From SZUA-36 sp963704855 (GTDB lineage Bacteria > Pseudomonadota > Gammaproteobacteria > Xanthomonadales > SZUA-36): a stretch of 64,000 bases of DNA. The first letter of the stretch is position 1; each line of letters begins with the position of its first letter. The notes beneath the pieces are model-generated. The model did not search any database. It was not told where the DNA came from and worked only from the letters and a program-made list of their open reading frames with translations. The DNA is taken from positions 62,001 to 126,000 of the forward strand of contig CAVPHY010000024.1 in assembly GCA_963704855.1 (NCBI GenBank), read 5' to 3'. The position numbers and the translations under genes were made by a program. Positions 27,415 through 36,173 of this stretch are shown piece after piece.

Positions 27415-29970
27415 TCAGCGCCTGCTCTCAAAAACCGCGCGCGCGGTCTCAATAGACTTAAGGACAGCCTGTTTTTCGCTATCGTCATTGAAGTCTGGAT
27501 TTGTTTCAAGGTGCCCGTGTACGCGATCAATCCAGCTTATGAAGTAATCGGCATCAGTGGTCGAGCGCAATGGCTGCCCACCGACTTCGACGAATACGGG
27601 GTTTGTTGTTGCATAGGGGAAGCGATCGAATACATCTCCACTGGCGTCCTCGTTCCAGGCCCGCAGCAGCACCCAGCCGCTCTCATCAAGCTTCAGGCTA
27701 CCCGCGAAAACGGCGGATTGCCGGGGACTATCGAGCTCCAGGTTTTTCACAACCTTGCCATTGACAACCACTTCCAGGTGATCAACCGGCACGATGGACT
27801 GCATGAAACCACTGAACTCCAGTTCATGTTCACCTGCTGGCAGGGGCAGGTCATCACCTGCCTGTTTACCGGCCAGTTCAAAATTGAGAATAGGCCCGTT
27901 TGTGGCCATGCTGTGGCCCGCTTTCAGGCCCGCCAGCCAGCGGTCAAGCCGCCCGGCCGGATCGGTCGCGCCGGGTTCCACTTTGACGTACACGCGGTTC
28001 AGGCCAACAGGTCCGCGCAGGGAGGCGTAATTCGCCATGGCGTCCGTCCCGCCTGCAGCTGCCAGCCGGAATCCGCAGTTGAGCAGACGGTACCAGACCT
28101 TTTGGGTCTCGCGGTAATCGCTGAAGCCGCTCACCTCGAAGTAGTCCACATTTCCGAGTGCGACATCGATCGGCAGTGCATTTGTCAGCTTGGCGGCATT
28201 GTCAGGGTCGGGTGCTTTATCGTAGGGGTGCACATAACCCACCAGGGCGTTCTGTGCATGCGCCAGTTCAGCCACGGTTGCGTTGTCGGGGTAGGGACTG
28301 GCCAAGCCGGTGTTGTAATAAGACGAATAGCCGGGCAGCAGGAAATGGTCGTCCAGACCGAGAAAACCGAGATGCCCCCAATAGCTGGTGTGATACTCCT
28401 GGCCATGCAGCAATAGCACCTTGTCATTTGAAGCCGTATCCGGTGCGCTGGAGAAGTAGCTGATATCCGGCATACGCTGCTCCTTGTTGACGATGACATT
28501 GAAAACCAGGTCCACGTCCTCGGCCTCTGCCTGCGCGACCATGCGCTCGGGCGTATTTCGATAGGTGCCGCCATAGTTCATGTGTACATGCACATCGGCG
28601 CTTTGCCATTCGTTTTTCCAGTTTTTGGGTATAGGTAGTGGCACGGAAGATATGGTCAGTGCATTTGACTCAGCCGTATTGATCTGGACAGCCTGCCTGG
28701 TGATGGCATGCTCAAGCCCGCGCCACACGCTAACCTGTGCTTCACCGGCAGGCAGCTTGATGGAGCTCTCGCCGGGGCTGTGGAAATAGATCGTCTCCAT
28801 TTTGGCCTTGCTGCGATCAAAGGCATCATCGGCGTGTACCCAGGCGTCGTCAGGTGCGTAACTGCGGCCATCGCTGCCCTGTACCGACACGCGGACGGGA
28901 ACCGCTTTGCCCGATGCATCGACCACCCTTAAATCGAGGTTACCCATCGGCTGCAGGTATTCCCGCTCTGTTGCTTTCAAAGGATACTTCTTGCCACCGG
29001 GTATTTCCTGCAGCCAGATCTCCGTCGAGCCGGATTCATTCGAAATGTAGGCGATCGTGCGGCTGTCGGGTGACCAGCGGGCGGAGGTCACATCAAACTC
29101 ACCGTAAGAAAGCGCCAGCGGATCGCCGCCGCCTGCGCTGGTGGTTATCCATAACTGGTGCCACTGGCGACCCTCGTAGGACGACCAGATTACGCGTTTG
29201 CCATCGCGCGACCAGTCCGGCCGGGCCTTCCAGCTGGTTTCTTCCTGGCGAACGGACACGGCAGCTATTGCGGAATCAAGACGCAGACGCCACAGGCCGC
29301 CCGAGCCATATGCACTTTCAGGGTTGCTCACGTAGATCAGTTCGGTTCCGTCCGGTGACCAGGTGGGGCTCAGTTCGTGGTCGTACTCGCTGTAGTAATA
29401 ACGCGGCATGGCGCTGCGGCGCTCCGCAACGATCGGCTTGCCGGTAAGCTTTCCTTCGCGGATGCTGCCTGTGTGGATACGGAAGCGGCCATTACTCACC
29501 GTCGAGACCCACGCGATACGCGACCCATCCGGTGACCAGCGTGGTTCCAAATTGACCGCACCGCCGTGTGTCAGCTGGCTGACCCCGCCACTGGCGATAT
29601 CCAGCAGGTGCAACTCGACGGCATCATTGAGGTAGCGCGCAAAGACAACCGAACGGCCGTCCGGTGACCAGTCGGGCTGGTGGTCATAACCGGGCCCCGC
29701 GGTAAGCTGCCTGGCGCTCGACGTGCCGTTTTGCTGAACCCATAAACTTCCCTGCATCGCGTAAACCAGGCTTTTGCCATCCGGTGACCAGCCCAGGGCG
29801 GATGGGCCGCTGGTCAGCTGCGGAAGGTACATCTCCCTGAAATAGTAATTATGTGGAACATCGATCTGTTTCAGAACGGTTTCGCGTTCGGCCAGGGCAT
29901 TTCCTGACACTGTCAGTGCGGCCATTACGCAGATCAGGGCGGATAGAAGAAATCGTGGTGTCTTGGGCAT
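27415..29970 (-). CDS. Exported TolB-like beta-propeller plus PHP-type (CehA/McbA) metallohydrolase
   Basis: An 851-residue two-part protein. A signal peptide of ~27 residues is followed by at least six WD40-like/TolB blades with the motif SPDG/SRDG (~65-340). The C-terminal half carries a PHP-like metal site: 'DVHVHMNYGGTYRN' (~500), 'LLHGQEYH' (~555), 'YVHPYD' (~605) and 'GGTDAMANYA' (~675). That is the CehA/McbA arrangement of enzymes cleaving carbamate or phosphoester-like substrates. Start at 29970 (MPKT...) fits the signal peptide; the frame runs to 30051 without support. Substrate unknown. Confidence 0.85.
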   Translation of the reverse strand: MPKTPRFLLSALICVMAALTVSGNALAERETVLKQIDVPHNYYFREMYLPQLTSGPSALGWSPDGKSLVYAMQGSLWVQQNGTSSARQLTAGPGYDHQPDWSPDGRSVVFARYLNDAVELHLLDIASGGVSQLTHGGAVNLEPRWSPDGSRIAWVSTVSNGRFRIHTGSIREGKLTGKPIVAERRSAMPRYYYSEYDHELSPTWSPDGTELIYVSNPESAYGSGGLWRLRLDSAIAAVSVRQEETSWKARPDWSRDGKRVIWSSYEGRQWHQLWITTSAGGGDPLALSYGEFDVTSARWSPDSRTIAYISNESGSTEIWLQEIPGGKKYPLKATEREYLQPMGNLDLRVVDASGKAVPVRVSVQGSDGRSYAPDDAWVHADDAFDRSKAKMETIYFHSPGESSIKLPAGEAQVSVWRGLEHAITRQAVQINTAESNALTISSVPLPIPKNWKNEWQSADVHVHMNYGGTYRNTPERMVAQAEAEDVDLVFNVIVNKEQRMPDISYFSSAPDTASNDKVLLLHGQEYHTSYWGHLGFLGLDDHFLLPGYSSYYNTGLASPYPDNATVAELAHAQNALVGYVHPYDKAPDPDNAAKLTNALPIDVALGNVDYFEVSGFSDYRETQKVWYRLLNCGFRLAAAGGTDAMANYASLRGPVGLNRVYVKVEPGATDPAGRLDRWLAGLKAGHSMATNGPILNFELAGKQAGDDLPLPAGEHELEFSGFMQSIVPVDHLEVVVNGKVVKNLELDSPRQSAVFAGSLKLDESGWVLLRAWNEDASGDVFDRFPYATTNPVFVEVGGQPLRSTTDADYFISWIDRVHGHLETNPDFNDDSEKQAVLKSIETARAVFESRR

Positions 29971-30185
29971 GCTGGATACCTTGTCAAAGCGCTGTGTCAG
30001 CGAAAGCAGGTCACCTGGATATCTCATGATGACCCTGGAAAATGTAAGCATAGAAAATATCTATTGCTGGTTGTGTTTATATAACCTCTAGGAATAATAA
30101 TCATCGAAGCGATGAATAACAAGACGCTGTATCCGGAAAACGTTTTCCGCGATACAAATAGCCGTCTCTGGTTGGCTCAGTGAAG

Positions 30186-31529
30186 CTATTGGATAGCTGA
30201 CTGGCCCAGCTGCGGAGTCTCATCCGTATAAAACGGACGGTCGGCACGCACCAGCAGCATCAAACCCGCACCCACGAGCGCAAATACACCACCGAGCGCC
30301 ATCGCGAATGTCCAGCCCAGCAGGGCCGAAACCGCCGGCACGAGGATCGAGTTGAGTATCCCCATGATGTTACCGCCGGTATTCATGACGCCACCGGCCG
30401 TGCCGGCATAGCGCCGGCCTATGGCCATGCTGGTTGCCCAGTAGGCGCCCTCGGTCATCTGGTTGAACAGAAAACACAGGGCCAGCATGGTGACCGCGAG
30501 GTAGGCGCTTTCAGTTACCGAGCCGATAATCAGCAACACACCGGAAACGGCCATCCCGAACACCACCACCGAGCGACAACCCCAGCGCAGACCCACGCGG
30601 TTGCACAAGCGGTCACATATCCAGCCGCCGGCGGCGGCGCCCACCGCACCGGCTATCCACTGGCTGGATGTCATCAGGCCCGCTTCTTCAGCAGCGAAAC
30701 CACGTACCGTGACCAGGTAGTAAAAGAACCAGTTAAACGCATCGTAAAACACGAAATTCATACAGGCGTAGCTGATGGTCAGCAGCAGGATATCGCGGTT
30801 TTTCAGGAGTTGTTTCCAATCGACATCGTCGCCTGCCGCCTGTGGCGCCGAGCCGTTCGTGTTTCCGGGGTCAAGGCTGCGCCCGGCGCGGATCTGCGCC
30901 AGTTCCACAGAATTGACGGAAGGGTGTTTCCCGGGCCTGTCGCGTGAATACCACCACCACAACCCGGCGGAAAGAAAACCGAGCGGCGCAAGCGCGAGAA
31001 ACGCGGTACGCCAACCCCATTGTGCAATCATCCATACCAGCACCGGTGCCGCAGCTGCAAAACCCAGGGTTAAACCGGAGCTGCTCAAACCCGTTGGCAA
31101 GGCCCAGCCGCCAACCGGAAACCAGCGCTCAATACTGCAGTTGATAACCGGGAATATCGGCGCGTGGACCATGCCGACAAGAAACCGGACCGTGATCAAA
31201 GAGACCAGGATGAATCCCACCGAGACCGAGGATGTGCCGGGTATCAGGCCGGTGGCGATGGTCAGGACACCCCACAAGATGGCGATTGCGGCGAGGCTCT
31301 TTCGGGGCCCGAAACGGTCTCCGATCACACCACCTGGAATCTGGAACAATGCGTAACCGGTCGTAAACGCCGCCAACACCCAGCCCCATTGAATTTCCGA
31401 GAGGCCGAGGTCCGCCATCATTGCGGGTGCTGCGATGGAGATGTTCGAACGTAATACGTAGGAAATAAAACTGACGAAAATCAGGATGGCTAGTATGCGC
31501 CAGCGGACATTGGTGGCCTTGTTACGCAT
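30186..31529 (-). CDS. Major facilitator superfamily transporter (ACS-like)
   Basis: A 447-residue inner-membrane transporter with about 12 hydrophobic helices. 'GVIGDRFGPRKSLA' (~62-75) is the loop 2-3 signature of MFS proteins. The sequence 'RNISIAAPAMMADLGLSEIQWGWVLAAFTTGYALFQIPGG'-like start is typical of the anion:cation symporter group (glucarate, hexuronate, phthalate). Substrate probably an organic anion. It is the last ordinary gene before the integron tail. Confidence 0.88.
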   Translation of the reverse strand: MRNKATNVRWRILAILIFVSFISYVLRSNISIAAPAMMADLGLSEIQWGWVLAAFTTGYALFQIPGGVIGDRFGPRKSLAAIAILWGVLTIATGLIPGTSSVSVGFILVSLITVRFLVGMVHAPIFPVINCSIERWFPVGGWALPTGLSSSGLTLGFAAAAPVLVWMIAQWGWRTAFLALAPLGFLSAGLWWWYSRDRPGKHPSVNSVELAQIRAGRSLDPGNTNGSAPQAAGDDVDWKQLLKNRDILLLTISYACMNFVFYDAFNWFFYYLVTVRGFAAEEAGLMTSSQWIAGAVGAAAGGWICDRLCNRVGLRWGCRSVVVFGMAVSGVLLIIGSVTESAYLAVTMLALCFLFNQMTEGAYWATSMAIGRRYAGTAGGVMNTGGNIMGILNSILVPAVSALLGWTFAMALGGVFALVGAGLMLLVRADRPFYTDETPQLGQSAIQ

Positions 31530-31601
31530 CTACTTGCCTGGCCCCGGTATTTTCTCCTCTAACACTCTGAGAAAACTTATCGAGTGGCTGATCGCGCTCA
31601 T

Positions 31602-31763
31602 TTACGGTTGTTTCTCGAAGAACATATCAGCGCCAAAGTGGTTAACATCTAAAATCATATGAGAAAAATTCCACTTACCTGTCAAGGAATCACCCGATAG
31701 ATCTGCTCCGTAAACGGAGACAGGAACCAGGAACAGAAATAGAATGTAAAGGAAATGCTTCAT
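31602..31763 (-). CDS. Small predicted secreted protein, possibly a fragment
   Basis: A 53-residue open frame starts at ATG 31763, with AGAGGA about 8 nt upstream. It encodes a clear signal peptide (MKHFLYILFLFLVPVSVYG, cut after A20) and a short mature part with 'SLTGKWNFSHMILD'. It stops early, so it may be the 5' remnant of a longer secreted protein. It lies just beyond the last recognisable attC and may be a decayed cassette. No function can be given. Confidence 0.5.
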   Translation of the reverse strand: MKHFLYILFLFLVPVSVYGADLSGDSLTGKWNFSHMILDVNHFGADMFFEKQP

Positions 31764-32037
31764 TGATGATCCTCTCCAGTTGCTTAAGTGTATAACACCT
31801 GAGTGCCGTTGTTATCCACCGGAGGGTTACATGGGTCCGCAAACCTTACTCTTGTTTCCACTATCGGTCAGCCTCTTGCGTCTTTCCTCCAGGGAAATCT
31901 GCTCCCATCGTCATCGACCTGGATCAAGCCCCCAAAAACATGATGACGTGCCGCACTAAACTTGGACTCGCACAGACCAACAAGCGCGCGAAAAACTTCA
32001 TTACCTTTATTTCGCATGGGTCTCCTCACCGGTTGAC
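31764..32037. other. Gene-poor stretch at the distal end of the integron
   Basis: No convincing gene. A 28-bp block at 31790-31817 resembles the two outer ends of an attC site with the middle deleted. A 43-codon + strand frame from 31831 has a good GGAGG but no recognisable product. I treat the stretch as decayed array sequence. Confidence 0.4.
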
Positions 32038-32129
32038 GCTTAACGTCTCAATTAAGCGGCCCGGCAAAGCGCAGCCTTTTTGGGCCCGGCGGAGGCCTGT
32101 AGGAAGGAACGAACTTGAACGTGTTAGCT
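32038..32129 (-). repeat. attC of C30 (distal end of array)
   Basis: Outer cores GCTTAAC and GTTAGCT. The second hairpin (GGCCT..GGAAG) no longer pairs well, so this oldest-position site may be poorly active. Confidence 0.88.
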
Positions 32130-32441
32130 GTCACGCTTACCACCTCTCTTCAGTTTACTGGCGCGAAGTCGTTGTTCACTGCGCATAACATGCAGGATAA
32201 AGACGCAAGTATCATCGTGGCGATAAAAGACTCGACAAGGAGGTTCGATAATTTGCCGATAGGCGCGACCTTTAAGCTCTGCTGGTTTTGATCCGCTTTT
32301 CGGATGATCAGCGAGTTGCTCAACATGCCTGAATACTCTACGTACCAACTTTTGTGCTGCAGACGGATTCTCCAAGGCAATAAAATCCGCTATTGCATCA
32401 AAATCAGAAAGTGCTGGTTCGGTCCAGACTATTTCAACCAT
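32124..32441 (-). CDS. C30 toxin, ParE/RelE family
   Basis: A 105-residue ParE/RelE-fold toxin. 'VEIVWTEPALSDFDAIADFIALENPSAA' is the N-terminal helix pair and 'YRQIIEPPCRVFYRHDD' the central strands typical of ParE-type proteins. ParE toxins poison gyrase and RelE toxins cut mRNA; the sequence does not settle which. It overlaps its antitoxin gene by 13 nt. The stop codon overlaps the attC core. Confidence 0.88.
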   Translation of the reverse strand: MVEIVWTEPALSDFDAIADFIALENPSAAQKLVRRVFRHVEQLADHPKSGSKPAELKGRAYRQIIEPPCRVFYRHDDTCVFILHVMRSEQRLRASKLKRGGKRDS

Positions 32442-32686
32442 CGAGACATTCTGGACGTTGCTTCTTCGTGAGAAACAACCCGACCTTCTTCGATCGCACG
32501 CTCACCACGAGCGATACCTTCAAGAAGCTTTACTCTCGCCTTAAGGCTTTCAAAGCTATCTACATCGACCAGGTAAGCCGAGGGTAGTCCATGTTGAGTA
32601 ATTAAAATTGGCTCTTTGTCACGAGAAAGCTCGAAGAGCAACTCCGTCGCTTTTCGTTTTAGGGTGGTTACCAGTTCAGTTCTCAT
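32429..32686 (-). CDS. C30 antitoxin, Phd/YefM family
   Basis: An 85-residue antitoxin upstream of the toxin. 'ELVTTLKRKATELLFELSRDKEPILITQHGLPSAYLVDVDSF' is the Phd/YefM DNA-binding fold; the tail wraps the toxin. AT-rich sequence upstream likely holds its own, autorepressed promoter. Confidence 0.88.
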   Translation of the reverse strand: MRTELVTTLKRKATELLFELSRDKEPILITQHGLPSAYLVDVDSFESLKARVKLLEGIARGERAIEEGRVVSHEEATSRMSRWLK

Positions 32687-32828
32687 AATGTGATACTAAA
32701 GTAGCACTCTGTTTGAAGCAAGCACTAGTGAAGCTGACGTCTTAGTTAAGCGGCGCAGCGGAGCTGCGTCCGGTGGAGCCAGCTTGCTGCCGGAAGAGAG
32801 TTCCTTCAAAAAAGTGGACACCAGTTAC

Positions 32829-33298
32829 TTAGTTGCACAGTGCTTCAAACTCGTTCGGTGTTTGATAACCCAATGATGAGTGTAATCGCTCATTGTTGTA
32901 AAAGTCGATATGGCTTTTGATCGCATGATATAACTGTTGGTCACTGGAAAATGTCCTGCGGTGATACATATCGGACTTCATCGATTTGTTCCAGGATTCC
33001 ATCACCGTGGCCAGGTAGCGGGGTTTGCCAGCCACCTTGAGATAGGTCACATCACCCACCCAAAGCTGATCGGTTGTGGTCACATCCATCTGATGCACTT
33101 TGCTGTTGATGCTGCCAAAGAATCGATCCGTTCCCGGCGTGCGACGGCACTGCGTGGCTGAGCAGGCCTGGATGCCGGGTTCACGCATTGACCGCTCTAC
33201 CCGGCGTCGGCCGATGGGTACACCATCGCGCGCTGGCTGGGCGGCCGATCACGCCACGCGTAAAAGCCACTCGGACTGACGCCATATAATCTGCACAT
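32829..33298 (-). pseudogene. Remnant of IS3-family transposase orfB (IS copy 1)
   Basis: Pieces of an IS3 OrfB remain. The start 'MCRLYGVSPSGFYAWRDRP' is at 33298. After a shift of frame come 'RRRVERSMREPGI' and 'TTDQLWVGDVTYLKVAGKPRYLATVM'. A jump follows directly to the C-terminal 'NKSMKSDMYHRRTF...NNERLHSSLGYQTPNEFE'. The central DDE region (second Asp and surrounding ~60 residues) is deleted. It is a different lineage of OrfB from that of IS copy 2. Confidence 0.85.
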
Positions 33299-33300
33299 AC

Positions 33301-33660
33301 TCACGATTTTGTGGGTTTATGGGTGGTAGTGGATGAAGGCGAAGATGTCCGGTTTCGAATGGAAGTGAACGCGATCGCTTTTTTTAAAAGGTCATGCTCC
33401 ATTTGCAACCGGGCATGGTCCTTCTTGAGTTGTTTGAGTTCCTTCAGATCACTGGCAACTTTGTCGTCCAGTTTCACCTTTTTTGACACAATCTGTCCCT
33501 CGCGTGATTGTTTACGCCAGCGCGACAGCATGAGTGGATGAATTGCCAACTCGTGCGCAACATCTTTGACGGCTACGCCGTTAAGACGAGATAGCGCAAC
33601 CGCTGTCGCCTTGAACTCTTCAGTGTACTTGTAAATGGATCGAAATTTGATTTTTGCCAT
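33301..33660 (-). CDS. IS3-family orfA (IS copy 1)
   Basis: A 119-residue OrfA with the DNA-binding helix-turn-helix ('TEEFKATAVALSRLNGVAVKDVAHELAIH') and a leucine-zipper region ('KELKQLKKDHARLQMEHDLLKKA'). It is almost identical to OrfA of IS copy 2 up to ~residue 97 and then diverges. An A-run (AAAAAAAG) at the divergence point matches the family's -1 frameshift site, but the downstream orfB is broken. Confidence 0.88.
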   Translation of the reverse strand: MAKIKFRSIYKYTEEFKATAVALSRLNGVAVKDVAHELAIHPLMLSRWRKQSREGQIVSKKVKLDDKVASDLKELKQLKKDHARLQMEHDLLKKAIAFTSIRNRTSSPSSTTTHKPTKS

Positions 33661-33727
33661 TGGAAACCTCGTTAGGTTGAGGTGTCCACTTTATTGGGGG
33701 AGCATCCCAACGAACTTTAACGCTTTG

Positions 33728-34018
33728 TTATGCAGCAAACTCAACGAGTTGCACCTGATCAAGGTTTGAAGTCTGCTTTGCCTGCCAAAGATCATAGTGA
33801 TCTTGCATCGCCAACCAACTTTCCGCAGATCTACCAACAGATTTTGATAATCGTAATGCCATATCCGGACTGATACCGCTCTTACCAGTGATTACACGAT
33901 TTAAGGTCGAGGGTGATACAGCGAGACTCACAGCAAGAGCACGCGTGCTTAACCCGAAAGGCTCCAGGTAAACTGTGCGAATAAATTCACCCGGATGTGG
34001 AGGGTTGTGCATAGCCAT
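33728..34018 (-). CDS. higA: C29 antitoxin, HigA family
   Basis: A 96-residue XRE-type HTH antitoxin. 'NPPHPGEFIRTVYLEPFGLSTRALAVSLAVSPSTLNRVITGKSGISPDMALRLSK' is the full HigA/VapI signature. It lies downstream of its toxin, the reversed order typical of higBA, with 1 nt shared between genes. It binds HigB and represses the operon promoter. Its stop codon is inside the attC core. Confidence 0.93.
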   Translation of the reverse strand: MAMHNPPHPGEFIRTVYLEPFGLSTRALAVSLAVSPSTLNRVITGKSGISPDMALRLSKSVGRSAESWLAMQDHYDLWQAKQTSNLDQVQLVEFAA

Positions 34019-34296
34019 CAGTGATAATCCTCGTAATTTAAATCAAAAGCGTTGCCTTCTCGAAACTCAAATGTAATTCGCCAGTTGCCGCTAACTGAAA
34101 CTGACCAACGCCCTTTGAGTTTGCCCTTGAGTGGATGCAGCTTAAAACCAGGAACATCCATATCATCTATTACTTGGGCAGTCTCCAACGCTGATAACTG
34201 CATTCTCAGTCGACTGACATGAGTCGGTTGGACGCCAGAAGCACTTCCAGTTTCATAAAGGCGTTTCAGCCCTTTGTGTCGGAACGACTTAATCAC
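34018..34296 (-). CDS. higB: C29 toxin, HigB family
   Basis: A 92-residue RelE-superfamily ribosome-dependent mRNase. 'FRHKGLKRLYETGSASGVQPTHVSRLRMQLSALETA' and the C-terminal 'GRWSVSVSGNWRITFEFREGNAFDLNYEDYH' are characteristic of HigB/plasmid maintenance killer proteins. An AT-rich region before the start probably holds the operon promoter. Confidence 0.94.
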   Translation of the reverse strand: MIKSFRHKGLKRLYETGSASGVQPTHVSRLRMQLSALETAQVIDDMDVPGFKLHPLKGKLKGRWSVSVSGNWRITFEFREGNAFDLNYEDYH

Positions 34297-34337
34297 AGAT
34301 TGATTATAGCGCGTTGCGCATCACGCAACAACTGACT

Positions 34338-34432
34338 GCATAACGTCTTAGTTAAGCGGCGTAGAAATGCGCAGCATTTTTACGTCCGGTGGAGGGCCGC
34401 AGGCCCGAACGTACTTGAACGATTTGTTATGC
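34338..34432 (-). repeat. attC of C28
   Basis: Cores GCATAAC/GTTATGC; apical stems GTAGAAATGC-GCA-GCATTTTTAC (one mismatch) and GGGCC-GCA-GGCCC. Confidence 0.95.
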
Positions 34433-34828
34433 AGCGTTGCCACTAATGACCGCCGCCAGGATGAGCCCGCTAAGTGCCAACGAACAAATGCCTATCACTT
34501 TGATGTAGGGAATTGCACAAGGAACAGCCTGTTGGGCAAACCAATGATGCCACCGCCATGGGAATAGGAGAAGGCAAGCCGTGGTGATAAGGAGAATCCA
34601 GCCGAAGAGCCTGAAGGCATCTGGCGCTAACATGCGGGGTGCATGAATTAAAAGCGCTGCGCCTACCAAAAGGCGAATGGACAGCTCAATGTAATGGACG
34701 CGCGGAGAGCTGGCAAAGCCAAGCAGGAAGCGATTGGCTTTGGCAGGCACGAACAACGATGCTGTCCCAAAGGCGCAGAAGTAGATGCCGGTGAGCACGA
34801 CAACGGTAAGTGCGAGTGCGTCTAGCAT
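34427..34828 (-). CDS. C28 small integral membrane protein
   Basis: A 133-residue protein with about four hydrophobic helices (residues ~5-27, 48-65, 72-88 and 107-128). It has short basic loops and no recognised family; 'FGTASLFVPAKANRFLLGFASSPRVHYIEL' is the most distinctive part. DoxX-like topology is possible but unproven. The start at 34828 lies ~20 nt from the upstream cassette junction. Confidence 0.72.
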   Translation of the reverse strand: MLDALALTVVVLTGIYFCAFGTASLFVPAKANRFLLGFASSPRVHYIELSIRLLVGAALLIHAPRMLAPDAFRLFGWILLITTACLLLFPWRWHHWFAQQAVPCAIPYIKVIGICSLALSGLILAAVISGNAA

Positions 34829-34946
34829 CGATGTTGCCTCACAAGCTGCATAACGTTTGAGTTAAGCGGCCCAAAAGGGTGCAGCCTTTTTGGGTCGGTG
34901 GAGGGCCGCAGGGCCAAGGATGTTCCCCCCAAAAAGTGGACACGGT

Positions 34947-35762
34947 TTAGTTAGCTTGTTCATATGCAACTGGCGATAAGTATCCTAAAGATGAATGAGC
35001 TCTCTTTTCATTGTAGTACGGTAAATACTTCTTAACGACTGCAAACAGCTTATCAGCTGAACCAAATTTAGCCCCATGATACTTGTCCGATTTAAAACTA
35101 TGGAAAAAAGATTCCATAAAAGCATTGTCATTCATTCGCCTCGGCCGGTTCATGCTCTGGACGATGCCCAGGTCTGCCAATCGATTGCGATAGGCGTGAG
35201 CACAGTATTCAACACCACGGTCACTGTGGAAGATTAAACCTGGTTTTGGTCGACGAGATTGCATCGCACGATTAAATGCTTTCAGCGTCAGATTGGCTGT
35301 TCTGCTTTTACTCCAGGCCCAGCCCACAATCCGGCGGGAGTATTTGTCCATCACCACCGCCAGATACCGAACCTGCTTGCCTACTTTCATGTGCGTGATA
35401 TCGCCAACCCACACTTCATTGGTTTTCCTGGCCAGCTCATCAAGCGTGTGATTCTCAAACGACGCATAGAATGCATGATGACTGGGATTTGAACGGTAGA
35501 TCTTCGCAGAACGTGCCCTGAGACCGTTTACTCGCATCAAACGGGCCACTCGCTTCTCGTTCTTTTTCTGGCCCTGGTTACGCAAGACACCATGCACTCG
35601 GGGACTACCATAAGTCCCATCGCTGTTCTCAAATAGCTGCTCAATATGATCCAGCAACTTTACGTTTTCCACTGTTCTTTTGGCCGGAACACGCTTGCAC
35701 CAGGCGTAATAGCCGCTGCGTGACACAGCGTACAGATCGCACATGCTCTGAACCGGGTTCAC
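34947..35762 (-). CDS. IS3-family transposase orfB (DDE), IS copy 2
   Basis: A 271-residue catalytic subunit. DDE residues are seen in 'VWVGDITHMKVG' (first Asp), 'IFHSDRGVEYC' (second Asp) and 'NAFMESFFHSFKSD' (Glu), spaced as in IS3 transposases. The C-terminus 'YNEKRAHSSLGYLSP' is typical. The GTG start overlaps the orfA stop by 4 nt. Reading back in frame continues through the A6G slip site, so an OrfAB fusion is the likely active transposase. Confidence 0.95.
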   Translation of the reverse strand: MNPVQSMCDLYAVSRSGYYAWCKRVPAKRTVENVKLLDHIEQLFENSDGTYGSPRVHGVLRNQGQKKNEKRVARLMRVNGLRARSAKIYRSNPSHHAFYASFENHTLDELARKTNEVWVGDITHMKVGKQVRYLAVVMDKYSRRIVGWAWSKSRTANLTLKAFNRAMQSRRPKPGLIFHSDRGVEYCAHAYRNRLADLGIVQSMNRPRRMNDNAFMESFFHSFKSDKYHGAKFGSADKLFAVVKKYLPYYNEKRAHSSLGYLSPVAYEQAN

Positions 35763-36106
35763 TTCTCGGTTTTCGTAGATGAACTCGAAGATCTCGCTCT
35801 TCGTTCGGAAGTGAACCGGATGGACTTTTTTAGCAGATCATGCTCCATTTGCAACCGGGCATGGTCCTTCTTGAGTTGTTTGAGTTCCTTCAGATCACTG
35901 GCAACTTTGTCGTCCAGTTTCACCTTTTTTGACACAATCTGTCCCTCGCGTGATTGTTTACGGCAGCGCGACAGCATGAGTGGATGAATTGCCAACTCGT
36001 GCGCAACATCTTTGACGACTACGCCGTTAAGACGAGATAGCGCAACCGCTGTCGCCTTGAACTCTTCAGTGTACTTGTAAATGGATCGAAATTTGATTTT
36101 TGCCAT
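35759..36106 (-). CDS. IS3-family orfA, IS copy 2
   Basis: A 115-residue regulator and DNA-binding part of the transposase, with HTH and leucine-zipper segments as in IS copy 1 (two substitutions in the shared part). A slippery A6G heptamer (35825-35831, minus strand) lies near its end. A -1 shift there gives 'KVHPVHFRTKSEIFEFIYENREVNP' joined to OrfB. Confidence 0.94.
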   Translation of the reverse strand: MAKIKFRSIYKYTEEFKATAVALSRLNGVVVKDVAHELAIHPLMLSRCRKQSREGQIVSKKVKLDDKVASDLKELKQLKKDHARLQMEHDLLKKSIRFTSERRARSSSSSTKTEK

Positions 36107-36173
36107 TGGAAACCTCGTTAGGTTGAGGTGTCCACTTTATTGGGGGAGCATCCCAACGAACTTTAACGCTTTG

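Larger units (their letters stand above)
32796..33707 (-). mobile_element. Degenerate IS3-family element (IS copy 1) inside attC
   Basis: About 912 bp. The right end (TGGGGGAGCATCC) and orfA are nearly identical to IS copy 2; the left end (AGTTCCTTC then AAAAAAGTGGACAC) is diverged. Its orfB is internally deleted, so the element cannot move alone. No exact target duplication is visible (GAA on the left, CAA on the right). Confidence 0.85.
32732..33733 (-). repeat. attC of C29, interrupted by an IS3-family element
   Basis: The R' side is at 32732-32795 (core AGCTGAC, stems GCAGC-GGA-GCTGC and GCCAGC) and the R'' side at 33708-33733 (core GTTATGC). The two halves join to a normal attC once the IS is removed. 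The site is presumably not recombinogenic while the IS is present. Confidence 0.88.
34918..36153 (-). mobile_element. IS3-family element (IS copy 2), apparently complete, inside attC
   Basis: 1236 bp with imperfect terminal repeats GGATGTTCCCCCCAAAAA / GGATGCTCCCCCAATAAA, each running into GTGGACAC. A 3-bp target duplication CAA flanks it (34915-34917 and 36154-36156). It carries intact overlapping orfA and orfB with a slippery A6G site. It may still be mobile. Confidence 0.93.

Noticed and set aside
31831..31962. 43-codon + strand ORF with a good GGAGG site
   Set aside because: No recognisable sequence, low-complexity content, opposite to the array, and in a degraded region.
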